Shown piece after piece: positions 1-9,370 of a stretch of DNA of 64,000 bases. Each line of letters begins with the position of its first letter. The stretch's first letter is position 1. The notes under the pieces are model-generated. The model did not search any database and had not been told where the DNA came from. It saw only the letters and a program-made list of their open reading frames with translations. Source of the stretch: Peteryoungia desertarenae (GTDB lineage: Bacteria > Pseudomonadota > Alphaproteobacteria > Rhizobiales > Rhizobiaceae); contig NZ_CP058350.1 of assembly GCF_005860795.2 (NCBI RefSeq), positions 3,192,501-3,256,500 on the forward strand. Direction: 5' to 3'. The position numbers and the translations under genes are program-made.

Positions 1-809
1 CGCGTTGCTCCGTTGCTCGCCTCAATAATCCGGCTGCCCTCGGCATAGAGCCCGTGAACCAGTGGCTGGCGCTTCGATACACGGGTTACCGGCGAACCGG
101 CACGCTCGATACGATCCGCGATCCGCTCACAATAGCTGTCATCGACGCCGACAACGGCTCTACCGCTTCCGGCCACAAGCCGCTCCTTGACGTCGGCATA
201 GTGCTGCATCGTGCCGTGCCGGTCGAGATGATCGGGGGTGAGATTGAGCAGGATGCCGGCGGTGGGATCAAGTGTTGGTGCCAGATCGATCTGATAGGAC
301 GAGCACTCGACGACAAAGAAACGCCCGGATTTCGGCGGATCGAGCGTCAGAACCGCCCGCCCGATATTGCCACCAAGCTGCGTGTCTCGACCGCTTACGC
401 CAAGAATATGCGCAATGAGAGCCGTCGTGGTCGATTTCCCGTTCGTGCCTGTAATCGCAATAAAGGGGCAATCCGGCGCATGGGCGCGCCGCTCGCGCAC
501 AAAAATCTCGACGTCACCGATGATCTCGACGCCCTCGGCCCTCGCGAGGCCAACAGACCAATGCGGTTTCGGATGGGTGAGCGGCACACCTGGCGACAGG
601 ACGAAACTGTGAACGGCACGCCAATCGATATAGCGAAGATCCTCTGTGTGGATGCCTTCACCGCCTGCTTTTGCAATACTGTCCGGATTGTCGTCCCAGG
701 CAACCACATCCGCGCCACCGGCCATAAGCGACCTGGCGGTCGCCAACCCCGAACCGCCAAGGCCGAAGAGAGCGACACGCTTGCCTTTGAATGTGGACGC
801 CGGGATCAT
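1..809 (-). CDS. murD: UDP-N-acetylmuramoylalanine--D-glutamate ligase MurD (3' part missing)
   Basis: Cytoplasmic ligase that adds D-glutamate to UDP-MurNAc-L-Ala in peptidoglycan precursor synthesis. The gene starts at 809 (ATG, preceded by GAGG five bases upstream) and runs off the left edge, so only about 269 N-terminal residues are visible. The N-terminal Rossmann-like segment has GLGGSG near residues 16-21, and the Mur-ligase ATP loop GTNGKSTTT lies at about residues 121-129. It follows mraY by 7 bases and is the last visible gene of the dcw operon; ftsW would be expected beyond the edge. No defect is seen in the visible part. Confidence 0.95.
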   Translation of the reverse strand, partial: MIPASTFKGKRVALFGLGGSGLATARSLMAGGADVVAWDDNPDSIAKAGGEGIHTEDLRYIDWRAVHSFVLSPGVPLTHPKPHWSVGLARAEGVEIIGDVEIFVRERRAHAPDCPFIAITGTNGKSTTTALIAHILGVSGRDTQLGGNIGRAVLTLDPPKSGRFFVVECSSYQIDLAPTLDPTAGILLNLTPDHLDRHGTMQHYADVKERLVAGSGRAVVGVDDSYCERIADRIERAGSPVTRVSKRQPLVHGLYAEGSRIIEASNGAT

Positions 810-816
810 CCAAACC

Positions 817-1917
817 TCACCGCAGCTTCAGGGTGGAAAGACCAAGCATGGCAAGGCCGACCGCGATGATCCAGAAGCGGATTACCACCTGGCTTTCCGT
901 CCATCCCAGTTTTTCGAAATGATGGTGGATGGGCGCCATCAGGAACACGCGCTTGCCGGTCAGCTTGAAATAGCCAACCTGGATGATCACAGAAAGCGTC
1001 TCCATCACGAAGAGACCGCCGATGATGATCATGACGATCTCATGCTTGGTTGCGACCGCAATCGATCCGATGAGGCCGCCAAGCGCCAGCGATCCCGTAT
1101 CTCCCATGAAGATTGCCGCCGGCGGCGCATTGAACCAGAGGAAGCCAAGCCCGGCTCCAATGACGGCGCCGAGGATAACGGCCAGTTCGCCCGTTCCAGG
1201 TACGAAATTGATCTGCAGGTAATTCGAGAAGACGGCGTTGCCGGTCAGGTAGGCAATCACCCCGAAGGAGGCGGCGGCAATCATCACCGGAACAATCGCA
1301 AGGCCGTCCAGACCGTCGGTCAGGTTGACCGCATTGCCGGCACCAACAATGACGAAAGCCCCGAATATGACAAAGAAGATGCCAAGATCGATCAGGAAAT
1401 CCTTGAAAAAGGGAAAGGCAATCGAGGAACCGAAGGTCGAACCCTGTGGACCGGAACTGAGCGCCGTCGTCATCATGAAATAGACAGCGACACCGGCAAT
1501 CAGAAACTCGATCCCCAGTCTGGCCTTGCCGGAAAAGCCCTTGTCCGTCTGTTTCGTGACTTTGAGATAGTCATCGTAGAAGCCGATCGCACCGAAACCG
1601 AGCGTCACGAGCAGGGTGGCAACGACATAGACACTCGATAGATCAGCCCACAACAGGGAAGAGACGACGATACCGGCGAGGATCATCAGTCCGCCCATGG
1701 TGGGGGTGCCGGCTTTCTTGAAATGTGTCTGCGGTCCGTCAGCGCGGATCGGCTGCCCCTTGCCTTGGCGCACGCGCAGCGAATTGATCATCATCGGCCC
1801 AAACAGGAATACGACGAGCGCCGATGTAAAAAGCGCGGCCCCTGTTCGAAAAGTAATGTAGCGGAAGAGGTTGAAGAATTGAAAGTTGTCAGCCAGTTCC
1901 ACAAGCCAGATTAGCAT
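817..1917 (-). CDS. mraY: Phospho-N-acetylmuramoyl-pentapeptide transferase MraY
   Basis: Integral inner-membrane enzyme that transfers phospho-MurNAc-pentapeptide to undecaprenyl phosphate, giving lipid I. The 366-residue product has the family's usual length and about ten hydrophobic segments. Typical cytoplasmic-loop motifs are visible: PTMGG near the N-terminal third, GFYDDY, then NLTDGLDGL and the C-terminal APIHHHFE histidine motif. I chose the ATG at 1917, which gives MLIWLVEL and has GGAAAGG upstream, over an in-frame start 96 bases earlier that would overlap murF and add a non-membrane leader. It lies 22 bases after murF in the dcw operon. Confidence 0.97.
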   Translation of the reverse strand: MLIWLVELADNFQFFNLFRYITFRTGAALFTSALVVFLFGPMMINSLRVRQGKGQPIRADGPQTHFKKAGTPTMGGLMILAGIVVSSLLWADLSSVYVVATLLVTLGFGAIGFYDDYLKVTKQTDKGFSGKARLGIEFLIAGVAVYFMMTTALSSGPQGSTFGSSIAFPFFKDFLIDLGIFFVIFGAFVIVGAGNAVNLTDGLDGLAIVPVMIAAASFGVIAYLTGNAVFSNYLQINFVPGTGELAVILGAVIGAGLGFLWFNAPPAAIFMGDTGSLALGGLIGSIAVATKHEIVMIIIGGLFVMETLSVIIQVGYFKLTGKRVFLMAPIHHHFEKLGWTESQVVIRFWIIAVGLAMLGLSTLKLR

Positions 1918-1939
1918 CGGAGCCCTTTCCAAAAGCCCA

Positions 1940-3373
1940 TTAGATTCGGCGCTCCGTGTCGGGCAACACCGGATACTTGTCAAGCAGCGCAGAAACGATC
2001 CTGCTGAAACCAATGCCGTTTGACGATTTGATCATCACTATGTCCCCAGCCTTTACGGCGGAAACGGCAAACTCCGCCAATTGCTGGGCATCCGGGCGGT
2101 ATTCCACCTGCACCGTGTCCGGCAAGGCATCCCGCAGGGCGACCATTTCCGGCCCGGCGAGCCAGATATGCTCTATGCCGGCGGCCAGCAACGGACCGGC
2201 AAGCTCGGCATGCACATCTTCCGCGAACGTACCCATTTCGAGCATGTCGCCCAGAACGGCGATCCGCCGGCCCTCCCCCTGCGGCTGGGCAGCGGCCAGA
2301 ACGGCGATTGCGGCCCGCATGGAGGCCGGATTGGCATTATAGCTTTCATCAATGACGGTCAGAACGCCACGCCCGATGGAAAGCTTGTGGCGAACACCAC
2401 GGCCCTTCACGGCAACCGGCTGGGCAAGAGCGGCAATCGCCCCATCAAGATCGGCACCGACAAGTGTGGCAACCGCCAGCACGGCAAGTGCGTTCTCGGC
2501 AATGTGGCGACCGGGAGAACCAATCGTCACTTCGCGCGTCTCCCCGCCAAAGCTCACCCAGATCGTTGAGCTTTCTGCGGCTCCGTCGAATTCCGCCAAC
2601 TGGAACTCCGCTTTGGCGTGCTGACCAAAAGTATGGATGTTCTCTATGCCGAGATTTGCGGCGGCCTGATCGAGGATTGGGAAATAGGGATTGTCACGGT
2701 TGAGGACGACATCCCCACCAGTGACCAATCCTTCGAGAATCTCGGCCTTGGCCTGGGCAATCTCGTCGACACTTGCGAAATTGCCAAGGTGGGCCGGTGC
2801 AATCGTGGTAATCAGTGCGACATCGGGCCGGACCATCCGCGACAAGGGGCCGAGTTCGCCGGAATGGTTCATACCAAGTTCGAAAACACCGAAACGCGTG
2901 TCGATCGGCATGCGGGCCAGTGTCAGTGGTACACCCCAGTGATTGTTGAAGGAAGCAACCGAGGCATGGACCTTGCCCGACGGTTCAAGCGCAACCCGCA
3001 GCATCTCCTTGGTCGTGGTCTTGCCCACCGAGCCTGTCACGGCGATGACTGTTGCAGATGTCCGTTCCCTCGCCGCCATACCAAGCTTTTCAAGCGCAAC
3101 CAGAACATCCTCGACAACGATCATCGGCACGGTCAGTCGACCAAGGGCCGGCAATTTCGCTTCGCTGACGACGAGAAGCGCTGCACCATTCGCCATGGCG
3201 ATGCTTGCATAGTCGTGCCCATCCACACGGTCACCTTTGATGGCAAAAAAAGCTTCACCTGGTGAAATGGTCCGGCTGTCGATCGAGATTCCCGTAATGC
3301 CCTCCGGCAGTGTCCCGAAAGGCCGCCCTGCCATGGCGGTTACCATGTCCTGTGCCGTCCAAAGAAACTTCAA
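1940..3373 (-). CDS. murF: UDP-N-acetylmuramoyl-tripeptide--D-alanyl-D-alanine ligase MurF
   Basis: Adds D-Ala-D-Ala to the UDP-MurNAc-tripeptide, the last cytoplasmic precursor step. The product is 477 residues. The N-terminal uridine-binding region has [16 protein letters not shown], the ATP loop GSVGKTTTK is at about 114-121, and the central domain has [10 protein letters not shown] and the C-terminal domain DESYNANP. The start is TTG at 3373, inside a TTGA overlap with the murE stop codon. A GAGGAG ribosome site eight bases upstream supports it, so translation is probably coupled to murE. No other start gives the conserved N-terminus. Confidence 0.96.
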   Translation of the reverse strand: MKFLWTAQDMVTAMAGRPFGTLPEGITGISIDSRTISPGEAFFAIKGDRVDGHDYASIAMANGAALLVVSEAKLPALGRLTVPMIVVEDVLVALEKLGMAARERTSATVIAVTGSVGKTTTKEMLRVALEPSGKVHASVASFNNHWGVPLTLARMPIDTRFGVFELGMNHSGELGPLSRMVRPDVALITTIAPAHLGNFASVDEIAQAKAEILEGLVTGGDVVLNRDNPYFPILDQAAANLGIENIHTFGQHAKAEFQLAEFDGAAESSTIWVSFGGETREVTIGSPGRHIAENALAVLAVATLVGADLDGAIAALAQPVAVKGRGVRHKLSIGRGVLTVIDESYNANPASMRAAIAVLAAAQPQGEGRRIAVLGDMLEMGTFAEDVHAELAGPLLAAGIEHIWLAGPEMVALRDALPDTVQVEYRPDAQQLAEFAVSAVKAGDIVMIKSSNGIGFSRIVSALLDKYPVLPDTERRI

Positions 3374-4821
3374 TGCTCAAACTCCTCAAGGGCTTTGCGC
3401 AGCTCCGCATGGTCGGAGAAAGGCAGTGTCTCCGTCCCGACCGTCTGGCCTTCTTCATGGCCTTTTCCAGCAACGATCAGTGTGTCGCCGGATGAAAGCA
3501 TGGCAACGGCTGCGCGGATCGCCTGCGAACGATCGCCGATCTCGATCCCCTTGGGCGTCGCCGCCATGATTTCGGAGCGGATTGTCGCCGGAACCTCGGA
3601 GCGCGGATTGTCGTCGGTCACGATCACAATATCGGCGAGCCGCGAGGCGATCTCACCCATGATCGGCCTCTTGCCCTTGTCGCGGTCACCGCCGCAGCCG
3701 AAGACGACGATTACCCTGCCGGTCGTGAACGGGCGAACCGACGTCAGCACGTTTTCCAACGCGTCAGGTTTGTGAGCGTAATCGACATAGGCGAGTGCGC
3801 CTGCCTTGTTCTGCCCGACAAGCTCAAGGCGACCGGAGGCCCCCACCAGCTTTTCAAGGGCTTTCATCGCCGTCTTCGCCGGGACACCCGTGGACATCGC
3901 CAATCCGGCAGCAACCAGCGCATTGGCAATCTGGAAGTCGCCAGCCAATGGAATATGGACTTCGAAAATCTCATCGCCGAAGTGGATCTCGGCCACCTGC
4001 TTGTGCCGGGAGTGCTCGACCCGTTTGAGGGAGAGATAGTCACCCTGACGTCCGACGGTCCGAACTTCATGTCCCGCCGCTCTGGCCGCAGCAATGGCTC
4101 GCGCCGACCATGTGTCATCTGAAAACACGACCGCCGGTGCACCCGCCGGGAGCAGCGTATCGAAAAGCCGCATTTTGGCGGCCATGTAATCTTCGACCGT
4201 GGGGTGATAATCCATGTGATCGCGACCGAGATTGGTGAACCCCGCCGCTGCAAGTTTCACACCGTCAAGGCGGCTTTGGTCGAGACCGTGGCTGGAAGCC
4301 TCCATGGCGGCATGTGTGACACCTTCAGCGGCGAGCTCCGCCAACAGCCCGTGGAGTGCAACCGGATCCGGCGTGGTGAGCGAACCATAGTCGTTTCGTC
4401 CCGGCGCAATCACACCAGTCGTGCCAATCTGGGCTGCCGCGTGACCGGCATAGGCCCAAATCTGCCGCGTGAAAGACGCGACAGACGTCTTTCCGGCGGT
4501 GCCGGTCACCGCCACCATTGTCTCCGGCTGGCGGCCAGCCATCCTGGCTGCGGCAAGCGCGAGAAAACGTCTCGGATTGTCGACTACGACCACCGGCACA
4601 TCTGCGGACACTGCATGCTGGCTGACAACCGCAACGGCCCCCTTCGACACAGCATCGGCAACGAAGGCGGCACCATCAGCCCTCGAACCCGGCAAGGCGA
4701 AAAACAGACATCCCGGTGTCACCGTCCGGCTGTCGGCCGAAAGCGTCGTTACATCCAATCGCGCGGTTTCAGCAGACAGGCAATCCTTGAACTCGTCCGC
4801 CGCCAGTGTCCCCAATAACAT
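3370..4821 (-). CDS. murE: UDP-MurNAc-L-Ala-D-Glu--meso-diaminopimelate ligase MurE
   Basis: Adds the third stem-peptide residue. The 483-residue product has the Mur-ligase ATP loop GTAGKTS at 107-113 and the DNPR tetrapeptide at 404-407. DNPR is the signature of enzymes that bind meso-diaminopimelate rather than lysine, so the wall should have the usual Gram-negative mDAP chemistry. The gene sits 58 bases after ftsI and overlaps murF by four bases. Its start is the ATG at 4821. Confidence 0.97.
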   Translation of the reverse strand: MLLGTLAADEFKDCLSAETARLDVTTLSADSRTVTPGCLFFALPGSRADGAAFVADAVSKGAVAVVSQHAVSADVPVVVVDNPRRFLALAAARMAGRQPETMVAVTGTAGKTSVASFTRQIWAYAGHAAAQIGTTGVIAPGRNDYGSLTTPDPVALHGLLAELAAEGVTHAAMEASSHGLDQSRLDGVKLAAAGFTNLGRDHMDYHPTVEDYMAAKMRLFDTLLPAGAPAVVFSDDTWSARAIAAARAAGHEVRTVGRQGDYLSLKRVEHSRHKQVAEIHFGDEIFEVHIPLAGDFQIANALVAAGLAMSTGVPAKTAMKALEKLVGASGRLELVGQNKAGALAYVDYAHKPDALENVLTSVRPFTTGRVIVVFGCGGDRDKGKRPIMGEIASRLADIVIVTDDNPRSEVPATIRSEIMAATPKGIEIGDRSQAIRAAVAMLSSGDTLIVAGKGHEEGQTVGTETLPFSDHAELRKALEEFEH

Positions 4822-4879
4822 CGTGGTATTCCAATCATTCCGGGCGATCGCATTCGAATCGCCATGCCATTAGATTAGC

Positions 4880-6625
4880 TCAATAGGATACGAGCAATGC
4901 AGACCCGTCCTCTCCGAATTTCGGTTCTACACCCAGAATTGCGGCACTTCTGCGAATGATGTTCCCAACAATCGGAGCGGCTGTCAGACCCGCTGTCCGA
5001 CCGCCGCCTTCACCGGTTTGTGGAGCGTCGATGAAGCTCATCACCAGATACTGCGGATTATCGATCGGAAAGGCGGCGAGGTACGAGTTGAAGTTCTGGT
5101 CGTCGGAGTAACGTCCATTGACCACTTTTTCCGCCGTGCCGGTCTTTCCGCCAACATTGAAGCCGGGAACCAGAGCATGCCGACCGGAACCGCTCTGACC
5201 ATTGAGTTCGAACAGATACTTGATGTTCTCGCTCGTCTCGGGCCGAACGACGACCTTGGCAATCTCATTCGCCGTTTCCTCGTCGCGCGGGAGAAATGTC
5301 GGATTGATCAACTTGCCGCCGTTAACCAGCGCAGCAGCAGAAACGGCAGTCTGAAGCGGCGTGGTGGAAACACCATGTCCGAAGGAAATCGTGATTGAAT
5401 TGATCTGCTTCCACTCACGCGGCTGGGAAGGCGCCTTAACCTCGGGCAATTCGGTCTCAAGCCGCGTCAACAACCCCATGCGGGTCAGGAATTCGCGATG
5501 GCCAGTAATCCCGACGGCCTCGGCCATACGAGCCGTGCCGATGTTGGAAGAATACTGGAAGATTTCCGGCACCGTCAGAACCCGGTTCTTACCACGGAAG
5601 TCACGGATCGTGAACCCGCCAATGCGGATCGGATAGCGCGCATCAAAACTGTCCGTCATTCTGACCTTGCCCGAATCGAGGGCCATCGCGGTCGTGAACG
5701 TCTTGAATGTGGACCCCATTTCGAAGGTGCCGTTCGTCATTCGGTTCATCCAGCCCTCTTCCGCCCCTTCCTGTGGACGATTTGGGTCGAAATCGGGAAT
5801 GGATGACATGGCAATGACTTCACCCGTATGGACGTCCAGCACCACGGCTCCGGCAGCAATTGCTTTGTAATTAGTCACGGCATGGACCAAAGCGTCACGC
5901 AGGATGTTCTGGACACGGATATCGATGGACAACCTGACCGGCTCAAGCGGCACATTACTGGTCATGCCGAGAGCCCGGAGGTCCGCCATGCCCTGATTGT
6001 CGATATAGCGCTCCATGCCGGCCATGCCGCGATTGTCGACATTGACGTAGCCAACCACGTGGGACGCGGTGGCACCACCCGGATAAAAACGTCGCTTCTC
6101 CGGCCTGAAGCCTACGCCGGGAATTCCAAGGGCGAGGATCTGGCTCTGTTGCTTGGGCGTGAGCTGGCGGCGCAGCCACTGGAAACGGGAGTCGGATGTA
6201 AGCTTCCGATAGGTATCGCGGATATCAATATCCGTCAGAACGGTCGCAAGCTTCTCGACGGCTTCGTCAGGATCGACAATCTTGTGCGGCTCGGCAAAGA
6301 GGGAGACCGTCCTGATGTCGGTTGCCAGCACTTCACCATTACGATCCAGAATATCCGGCCGCGAGGCCATGAGGCGGTCAGCAGGCATGATGCTGGAAAC
6401 CGTTTCTGGCTGCGCCTGACCATATTGTACCAGACGCCCGCCAATCACGGCATAAGCCACGACGAAACTGAAAATGATCAGGCCGACGCGGTTGCGGGCC
6501 ATCTCGGTCTTGCGCTTGGCCGTACCCTTGAAGGTGGGCCCCTCGGTAGTCACAGAGGCGCGCCCCACATCTGCGGAGAAATGCGCCTGGCTCTTCAAGA
6601 GCATGATGCGGGACAGAAAGGACAT
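4880..6625 (-). CDS. ftsI: Division-specific peptidoglycan transpeptidase FtsI (PBP3)
   Basis: Septal class B penicillin-binding protein with one N-terminal membrane span (about residues 46-64) and a periplasmic transpeptidase domain. The three active-site motifs are intact: STFK at 305-308 (acylated serine), SSN at 359-361 and KTG at 494-496. At 581 residues it has the usual length. Its ATG overlaps the ftsL TAA stop by one base, which suggests translational coupling in the divisome operon. The cytoplasmic N-terminus (about 45 residues) is moderately long and basic. Confidence 0.97.
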   Translation of the reverse strand: MSFLSRIMLLKSQAHFSADVGRASVTTEGPTFKGTAKRKTEMARNRVGLIIFSFVVAYAVIGGRLVQYGQAQPETVSSIMPADRLMASRPDILDRNGEVLATDIRTVSLFAEPHKIVDPDEAVEKLATVLTDIDIRDTYRKLTSDSRFQWLRRQLTPKQQSQILALGIPGVGFRPEKRRFYPGGATASHVVGYVNVDNRGMAGMERYIDNQGMADLRALGMTSNVPLEPVRLSIDIRVQNILRDALVHAVTNYKAIAAGAVVLDVHTGEVIAMSSIPDFDPNRPQEGAEEGWMNRMTNGTFEMGSTFKTFTTAMALDSGKVRMTDSFDARYPIRIGGFTIRDFRGKNRVLTVPEIFQYSSNIGTARMAEAVGITGHREFLTRMGLLTRLETELPEVKAPSQPREWKQINSITISFGHGVSTTPLQTAVSAAALVNGGKLINPTFLPRDEETANEIAKVVVRPETSENIKYLFELNGQSGSGRHALVPGFNVGGKTGTAEKVVNGRYSDDQNFNSYLAAFPIDNPQYLVMSFIDAPQTGEGGGRTAGLTAAPIVGNIIRRSAAILGVEPKFGEDGSALLVSY

Positions 6626-6999
6626 TAGCGCTCCACAGATCCCGTTGTGATCAGGTCGCGGACCGGATCTTGTGCGATCTGGTCCGCCGGTACTTCCGGC
6701 ACCGGCAACTCATCTCTTCGCATGGGCAGTTCGACCGGCAGAGCCAGTTGCTCGGGCGCCGTAGGCTGAAGCTTCAACTCCTCGGAGTAGACATTGACAA
6801 GTCTGTCCAGCCGGTTCGGCTGCGTCAGCAGCGCCAGGTCCGCCTTCAGCAGATCGATCGTGTCCTTTTCCATGCGGATCTCGGCTTCAAGCCGACGCAC
6901 TTCCGCAGCCTTGTTATCGGTCAGATGCTTGATCTTGTAGGTAACAGTCGCGGCGGCAGCCATGACACCAATGATCACGATATCGAAGGGCCTCAACAT
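6625..6999 (-). CDS. ftsL: Cell division protein FtsL
   Basis: Small bitopic divisome protein that works with FtsB and FtsQ and activates FtsWI. The 124-residue product has one membrane span at about residues 4-22, followed by a heptad-like region rich in Leu, Ile and Glu (about 28-60) expected to form a coiled coil. A polar proline-rich tail follows. Identification rests on this shape and on the position between rsmH and ftsI, since FtsL sequences diverge strongly. Only three bases separate it from the rsmH stop. Confidence 0.88.
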   Translation of the reverse strand: MLRPFDIVIIGVMAAAATVTYKIKHLTDNKAAEVRRLEAEIRMEKDTIDLLKADLALLTQPNRLDRLVNVYSEELKLQPTAPEQLALPVELPMRRDELPVPEVPADQIAQDPVRDLITTGSVER

Positions 7000-7002
7000 G
7001 GT

Positions 7003-8028
7003 TCAGACTCCGATTTTTTCAAGGCTTGCCAGATCGGGCAGGTCAAAGATCGACATGTCAGCAGCTTCCGGGGGCGCAGCAGTGCGCATCCCAGCCCGAA
7101 GCTTCGCCGAGCGGGCACGCGGGTTGAGTTCCGCCTCCTCGTCTGAGGCGGACACCATCCCCTTGCCGATGGGTTCAAACGTGGCTGGACGCACCTGCAC
7201 CATGGGCAGATGACGGGAGCCGGACGCCTTGCCGGATCGCTCGGAGAAGAACTTCTTGACGATCCGATCCTCAAGCGAATGGAAGGTGACGACGACGAGA
7301 CGGCCACCCGGCTTCAGCGAACGTTCAGCGGCAAACAGCGCTTCGGCAAGTTCGCCGAGTTCGTTGTTCACAAAAATCCGAAGAGCCTGAAACACCCGTG
7401 TGGCAGGGTGGATCTTGTCCTTTGCCTTGCGCGGATTGACCGTCTCGATGAGGTTCGCCAGGTCACGCGTTGTCGAAAACGGCTCGCTTGCACGCCGCTT
7501 GTCAATGGCGCGCGCGATCCGACCCGCATGCTTTTCCTCACCCAGAAAGCCAAAGATGCGAATGAGGTCCGCCACTTTCGCGCGGTTAACGACATCCGCA
7601 GCCGAAACGCCGGATGCCGACATGCGCATGTCCAGCGGCCCGCTTCTCTGGAAGGAAAAGCCGCGCTCGGCCTCGTCGATCTGCATGGAGGAAACGCCGA
7701 TATCGAGGACCACGCCATCAAGACCGCCTTCGGGCGCGAACTCATCAAGTCTGGAGAAACGTGTGTGATGAAGCGTCAAACGCCCTTGGTGCTGATCGAC
7801 CATGGCTTGACCAGCCGCAATCGCGGTCGGATCACGATCGAGCGCCACGACGTCCGAACCGCAGGCAAGGATCGCAGACGTATATCCGCCTGCACCGAAG
7901 GTACCATCCAGGATGACGCTTCCCTCTGTCGGCTGCAGCACCGCCAGAACCTCTGGAAGAAGAACCGGAATGTGGCGAACCGGTCCGCCATTGGCATCAG
8001 TTGAACCTCCGCCAGGATTCGCCACCAT
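7003..8028 (-). CDS. rsmH: 16S rRNA (cytosine1402-N4)-methyltransferase RsmH (MraW)
   Basis: SAM-dependent enzyme that N4-methylates C1402 of 16S rRNA in the ribosomal P site. The product is 341 residues. The N-terminus has the family motif [10 protein letters not shown], followed by the SAM-binding [10 protein letters not shown] at about 41-50. Downstream are [10 protein letters not shown] and, near the C-terminus, the conserved [12 protein letters not shown]. The reading frame stays open far upstream into mraZ, but the ATG at 8028, with GAGGGAACGG before it and the family N-terminus directly after, is the credible start. It lies 14 bases after mraZ. Confidence 0.96.
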   Translation of the reverse strand: MVANPGGGSTDANGGPVRHIPVLLPEVLAVLQPTEGSVILDGTFGAGGYTSAILACGSDVVALDRDPTAIAAGQAMVDQHQGRLTLHHTRFSRLDEFAPEGGLDGVVLDIGVSSMQIDEAERGFSFQRSGPLDMRMSASGVSAADVVNRAKVADLIRIFGFLGEEKHAGRIARAIDKRRASEPFSTTRDLANLIETVNPRKAKDKIHPATRVFQALRIFVNNELGELAEALFAAERSLKPGGRLVVVTFHSLEDRIVKKFFSERSGKASGSRHLPMVQVRPATFEPIGKGMVSASDEEAELNPRARSAKLRAGMRTAAPPEAADMSIFDLPDLASLEKIGV

Positions 8029-8042
8029 TCCGTTCCCTCGCT

Positions 8043-8483
8043 CTAACCGGTGCGCAGACCCCGCAGCCTGACCACCTCTCTTGCCTTCGCCTGCGCCTCG
8101 TGAAACGCCTGCGGCAGCCATAACTGAAAATGGTCCGATCGACCGACGAAACACACGTCCGCAGAGATCCCCGTGAACTCCCGGATGAAATCCGTCACCA
8201 TCAATCGTCCCTCGGCATCGAGCCGCGTGAAAACGCCGCCACCGTGCAAGAGCAGCGACATCTCGTTCGCCTCCAGCGAAAAGGGATCCGCCGCCGCCAC
8301 CTTCTGCTCGTATCGCTCCAGCAAATCGGGGCCGCCGATATTGATTGCCGGATAGACAAAATCCTGGAGACAATAAAGCTCCTGGATCCCGCGCTGCGCG
8401 AGAACGGCACGGAAGGACGCCGGCACGGAAACCCGCCCCTTCGCATCGATCCTGTTGGTCGCGTTGGACAGGAAGCGGTTCAT
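8043..8483 (-). CDS. mraZ: Transcriptional regulator MraZ
   Basis: AbrB-like dodecameric DNA-binding protein that represses its own dcw operon in E. coli. The product is 146 residues with two tandem SpoVT/AbrB-type repeats. The first is marked by [12 protein letters not shown] near the N-terminus and the second by [11 protein letters not shown] in the middle. The start at 8483 gives the family N-terminus MNRFLSN. An upstream in-frame start (8570) would add 29 residues with no family resemblance. Matching TGGGN repeats lie about 170 bases upstream, so autoregulation is likely. Confidence 0.95.
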   Translation of the reverse strand: MNRFLSNATNRIDAKGRVSVPASFRAVLAQRGIQELYCLQDFVYPAINIGGPDLLERYEQKVAAADPFSLEANEMSLLLHGGGVFTRLDAEGRLMVTDFIREFTGISADVCFVGRSDHFQLWLPQAFHEAQAKAREVVRLRGLRTG

Positions 8484-8650
8484 TGCAATCGACCGCCCCT
8501 CCTCGTGGATAGGGGCTGTAAATCCGCCCCCTGAAACGCATGGACACACCAGCTGCCGACTGATTGACAAACAGGCCGAAGCCGGGGTGCGAAAGACCCT
8601 GTCCAGACCTTGTTTTCGGGACTGTGTTTAGCCCCGCGACAGCATGCTTA

Positions 8651-8690
8651 TGGGATACCATGGGACAATATGGGCGTCAATGGGAACGGC
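8651..8690 (-). promoter_or_regulatory. MraZ operator repeats overlapping the likely dcw promoter
   Basis: On the plus strand four TGGGN units begin at 8651, 8661, 8671 and 8681 (TGGGA, TGGGA, TGGGC, TGGGA), each followed by a 5-base spacer, so the period is exactly 10 bp. This is the arrangement known for MraZ sites in E. coli. The same bases, read on the minus strand, contain a candidate promoter: TTGACG at 8680-8675, a 17-base spacer, then TATCCC at 8657-8652. Repression by promoter occlusion is the inference. The -10 is weak by consensus, and the start site is not proven. Confidence 0.8.
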
Positions 8691-8893
8691 TTCTTCACAT
8701 CCCTTGCGAGATTCAAATATTGATAGTGGGTTAAGCTTAACGAATGGTTATAGACGCTTGATTTCCGGAGACTTTTGCCCGCCCGCCAGATGCACCGACC
8801 GCAGACAGAAAATGAGATTTTTCTTATATTTTTCAAATAGATGATATTTTTCTGCCCCGCACACAGAACCGATGACGAACGAAGAAAGAGATT
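8691..8893. other. Noncoding region between rnpB and the mraZ promoter, with CtrA-like half-sites
   Basis: AT-rich stretch with no convincing gene. It holds a perfect 12-base palindrome GTTAAGCTTAAC at 8730-8741. Overlapping it is TTAA-N7-TTAT (8737-8751), one base off the TTAA-N7-TTAA pattern bound by the cell-cycle regulator CtrA in alphaproteobacteria. No clear intrinsic terminator for rnpB is visible. The short open frames here have no ribosome site or recognisable sequence. Confidence 0.45.
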
Positions 8894-9296
8894 TGCCAGT
8901 TGGCCTGTAAGCCGGGTTCTGTATGGCTCCGGTTGCCCGGAACGTGGCAGCCATTCATCTGGGGCAGCGTTTGCACGCTACCTCGCGCAACCCACCCGGA
9001 TGACTGGCCCGGAAACAGGCTGTAGCAACGCTCGCGCGCCACCCGCGTCATCCCTATTCGGTCTTGCTCCCGGTGGGGTTTACCGTGCCGTCCCTGTTAC
9101 CAGCGACGCGGTGGGCTCTTACCCCACCCTTTCACCCTGACCTCGCATGCGAGGCGGTTTGCTTTCTGTGGCACTTTCCCTGAGGTCGCCCTCGCCGGAC
9201 GTTATCCGGCACCGTGTTTCCGTGGAGCCCGGACTTTCCTCACCCTACCACCTTTCGGCATTGGTAAAGCGCGGCTGCCCGGCCAACTGGCAAGGG
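8894..9296 (-). ncRNA. rnpB: RNase P RNA (bacterial type A)
   Basis: Catalytic RNA of RNase P, which matures tRNA 5' ends. Read on the minus strand, the conserved blocks appear in order. Helix P1 is closed by CCAGTTGGCC near the 5' end and GGCCAACTGG near the 3' end. The universal GAGGAAAGTCCGGGC block follows, then GGTAAACCCC, AGATGAATGGCTGCC and finally ACAGAACCCGGCTTA before the 3' strand of P1. The length of about 400 nt fits type A RNAs. Ends are approximate to a few bases. Confidence 0.96.
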
Positions 9297-9310
9297 GTCC
9301 TTAAACGAGT

Positions 9311-9339
9311 GATACATGGAAAGCCAACGAAAATATCAA
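9311..9339 (-). promoter_or_regulatory. rnpB: Candidate rnpB promoter
   Basis: On the minus strand TTGATA (9339-9334) is followed after 17 bases by TGTATC (9316-9311), placing transcription start about 8-10 bases before the predicted 5' end of RNase P RNA. The -35 is good and the -10 poor. The call rests mainly on position. Confidence 0.4.
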
Positions 9340-9370
9340 AGGAATGGAGAGTTTAGCGGCAATGCATGAC

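Noticed and set aside
54..869. 271-codon plus-strand frame over murD
   Set aside because: murD on the opposite strand is unambiguous from its ATP loop and operon position.
8571..8661. N-terminal extension of RsmH or MraZ frames into the mraZ leader
   Set aside because: The extended residues match no family member, and both genes have good internal starts with ribosome sites.
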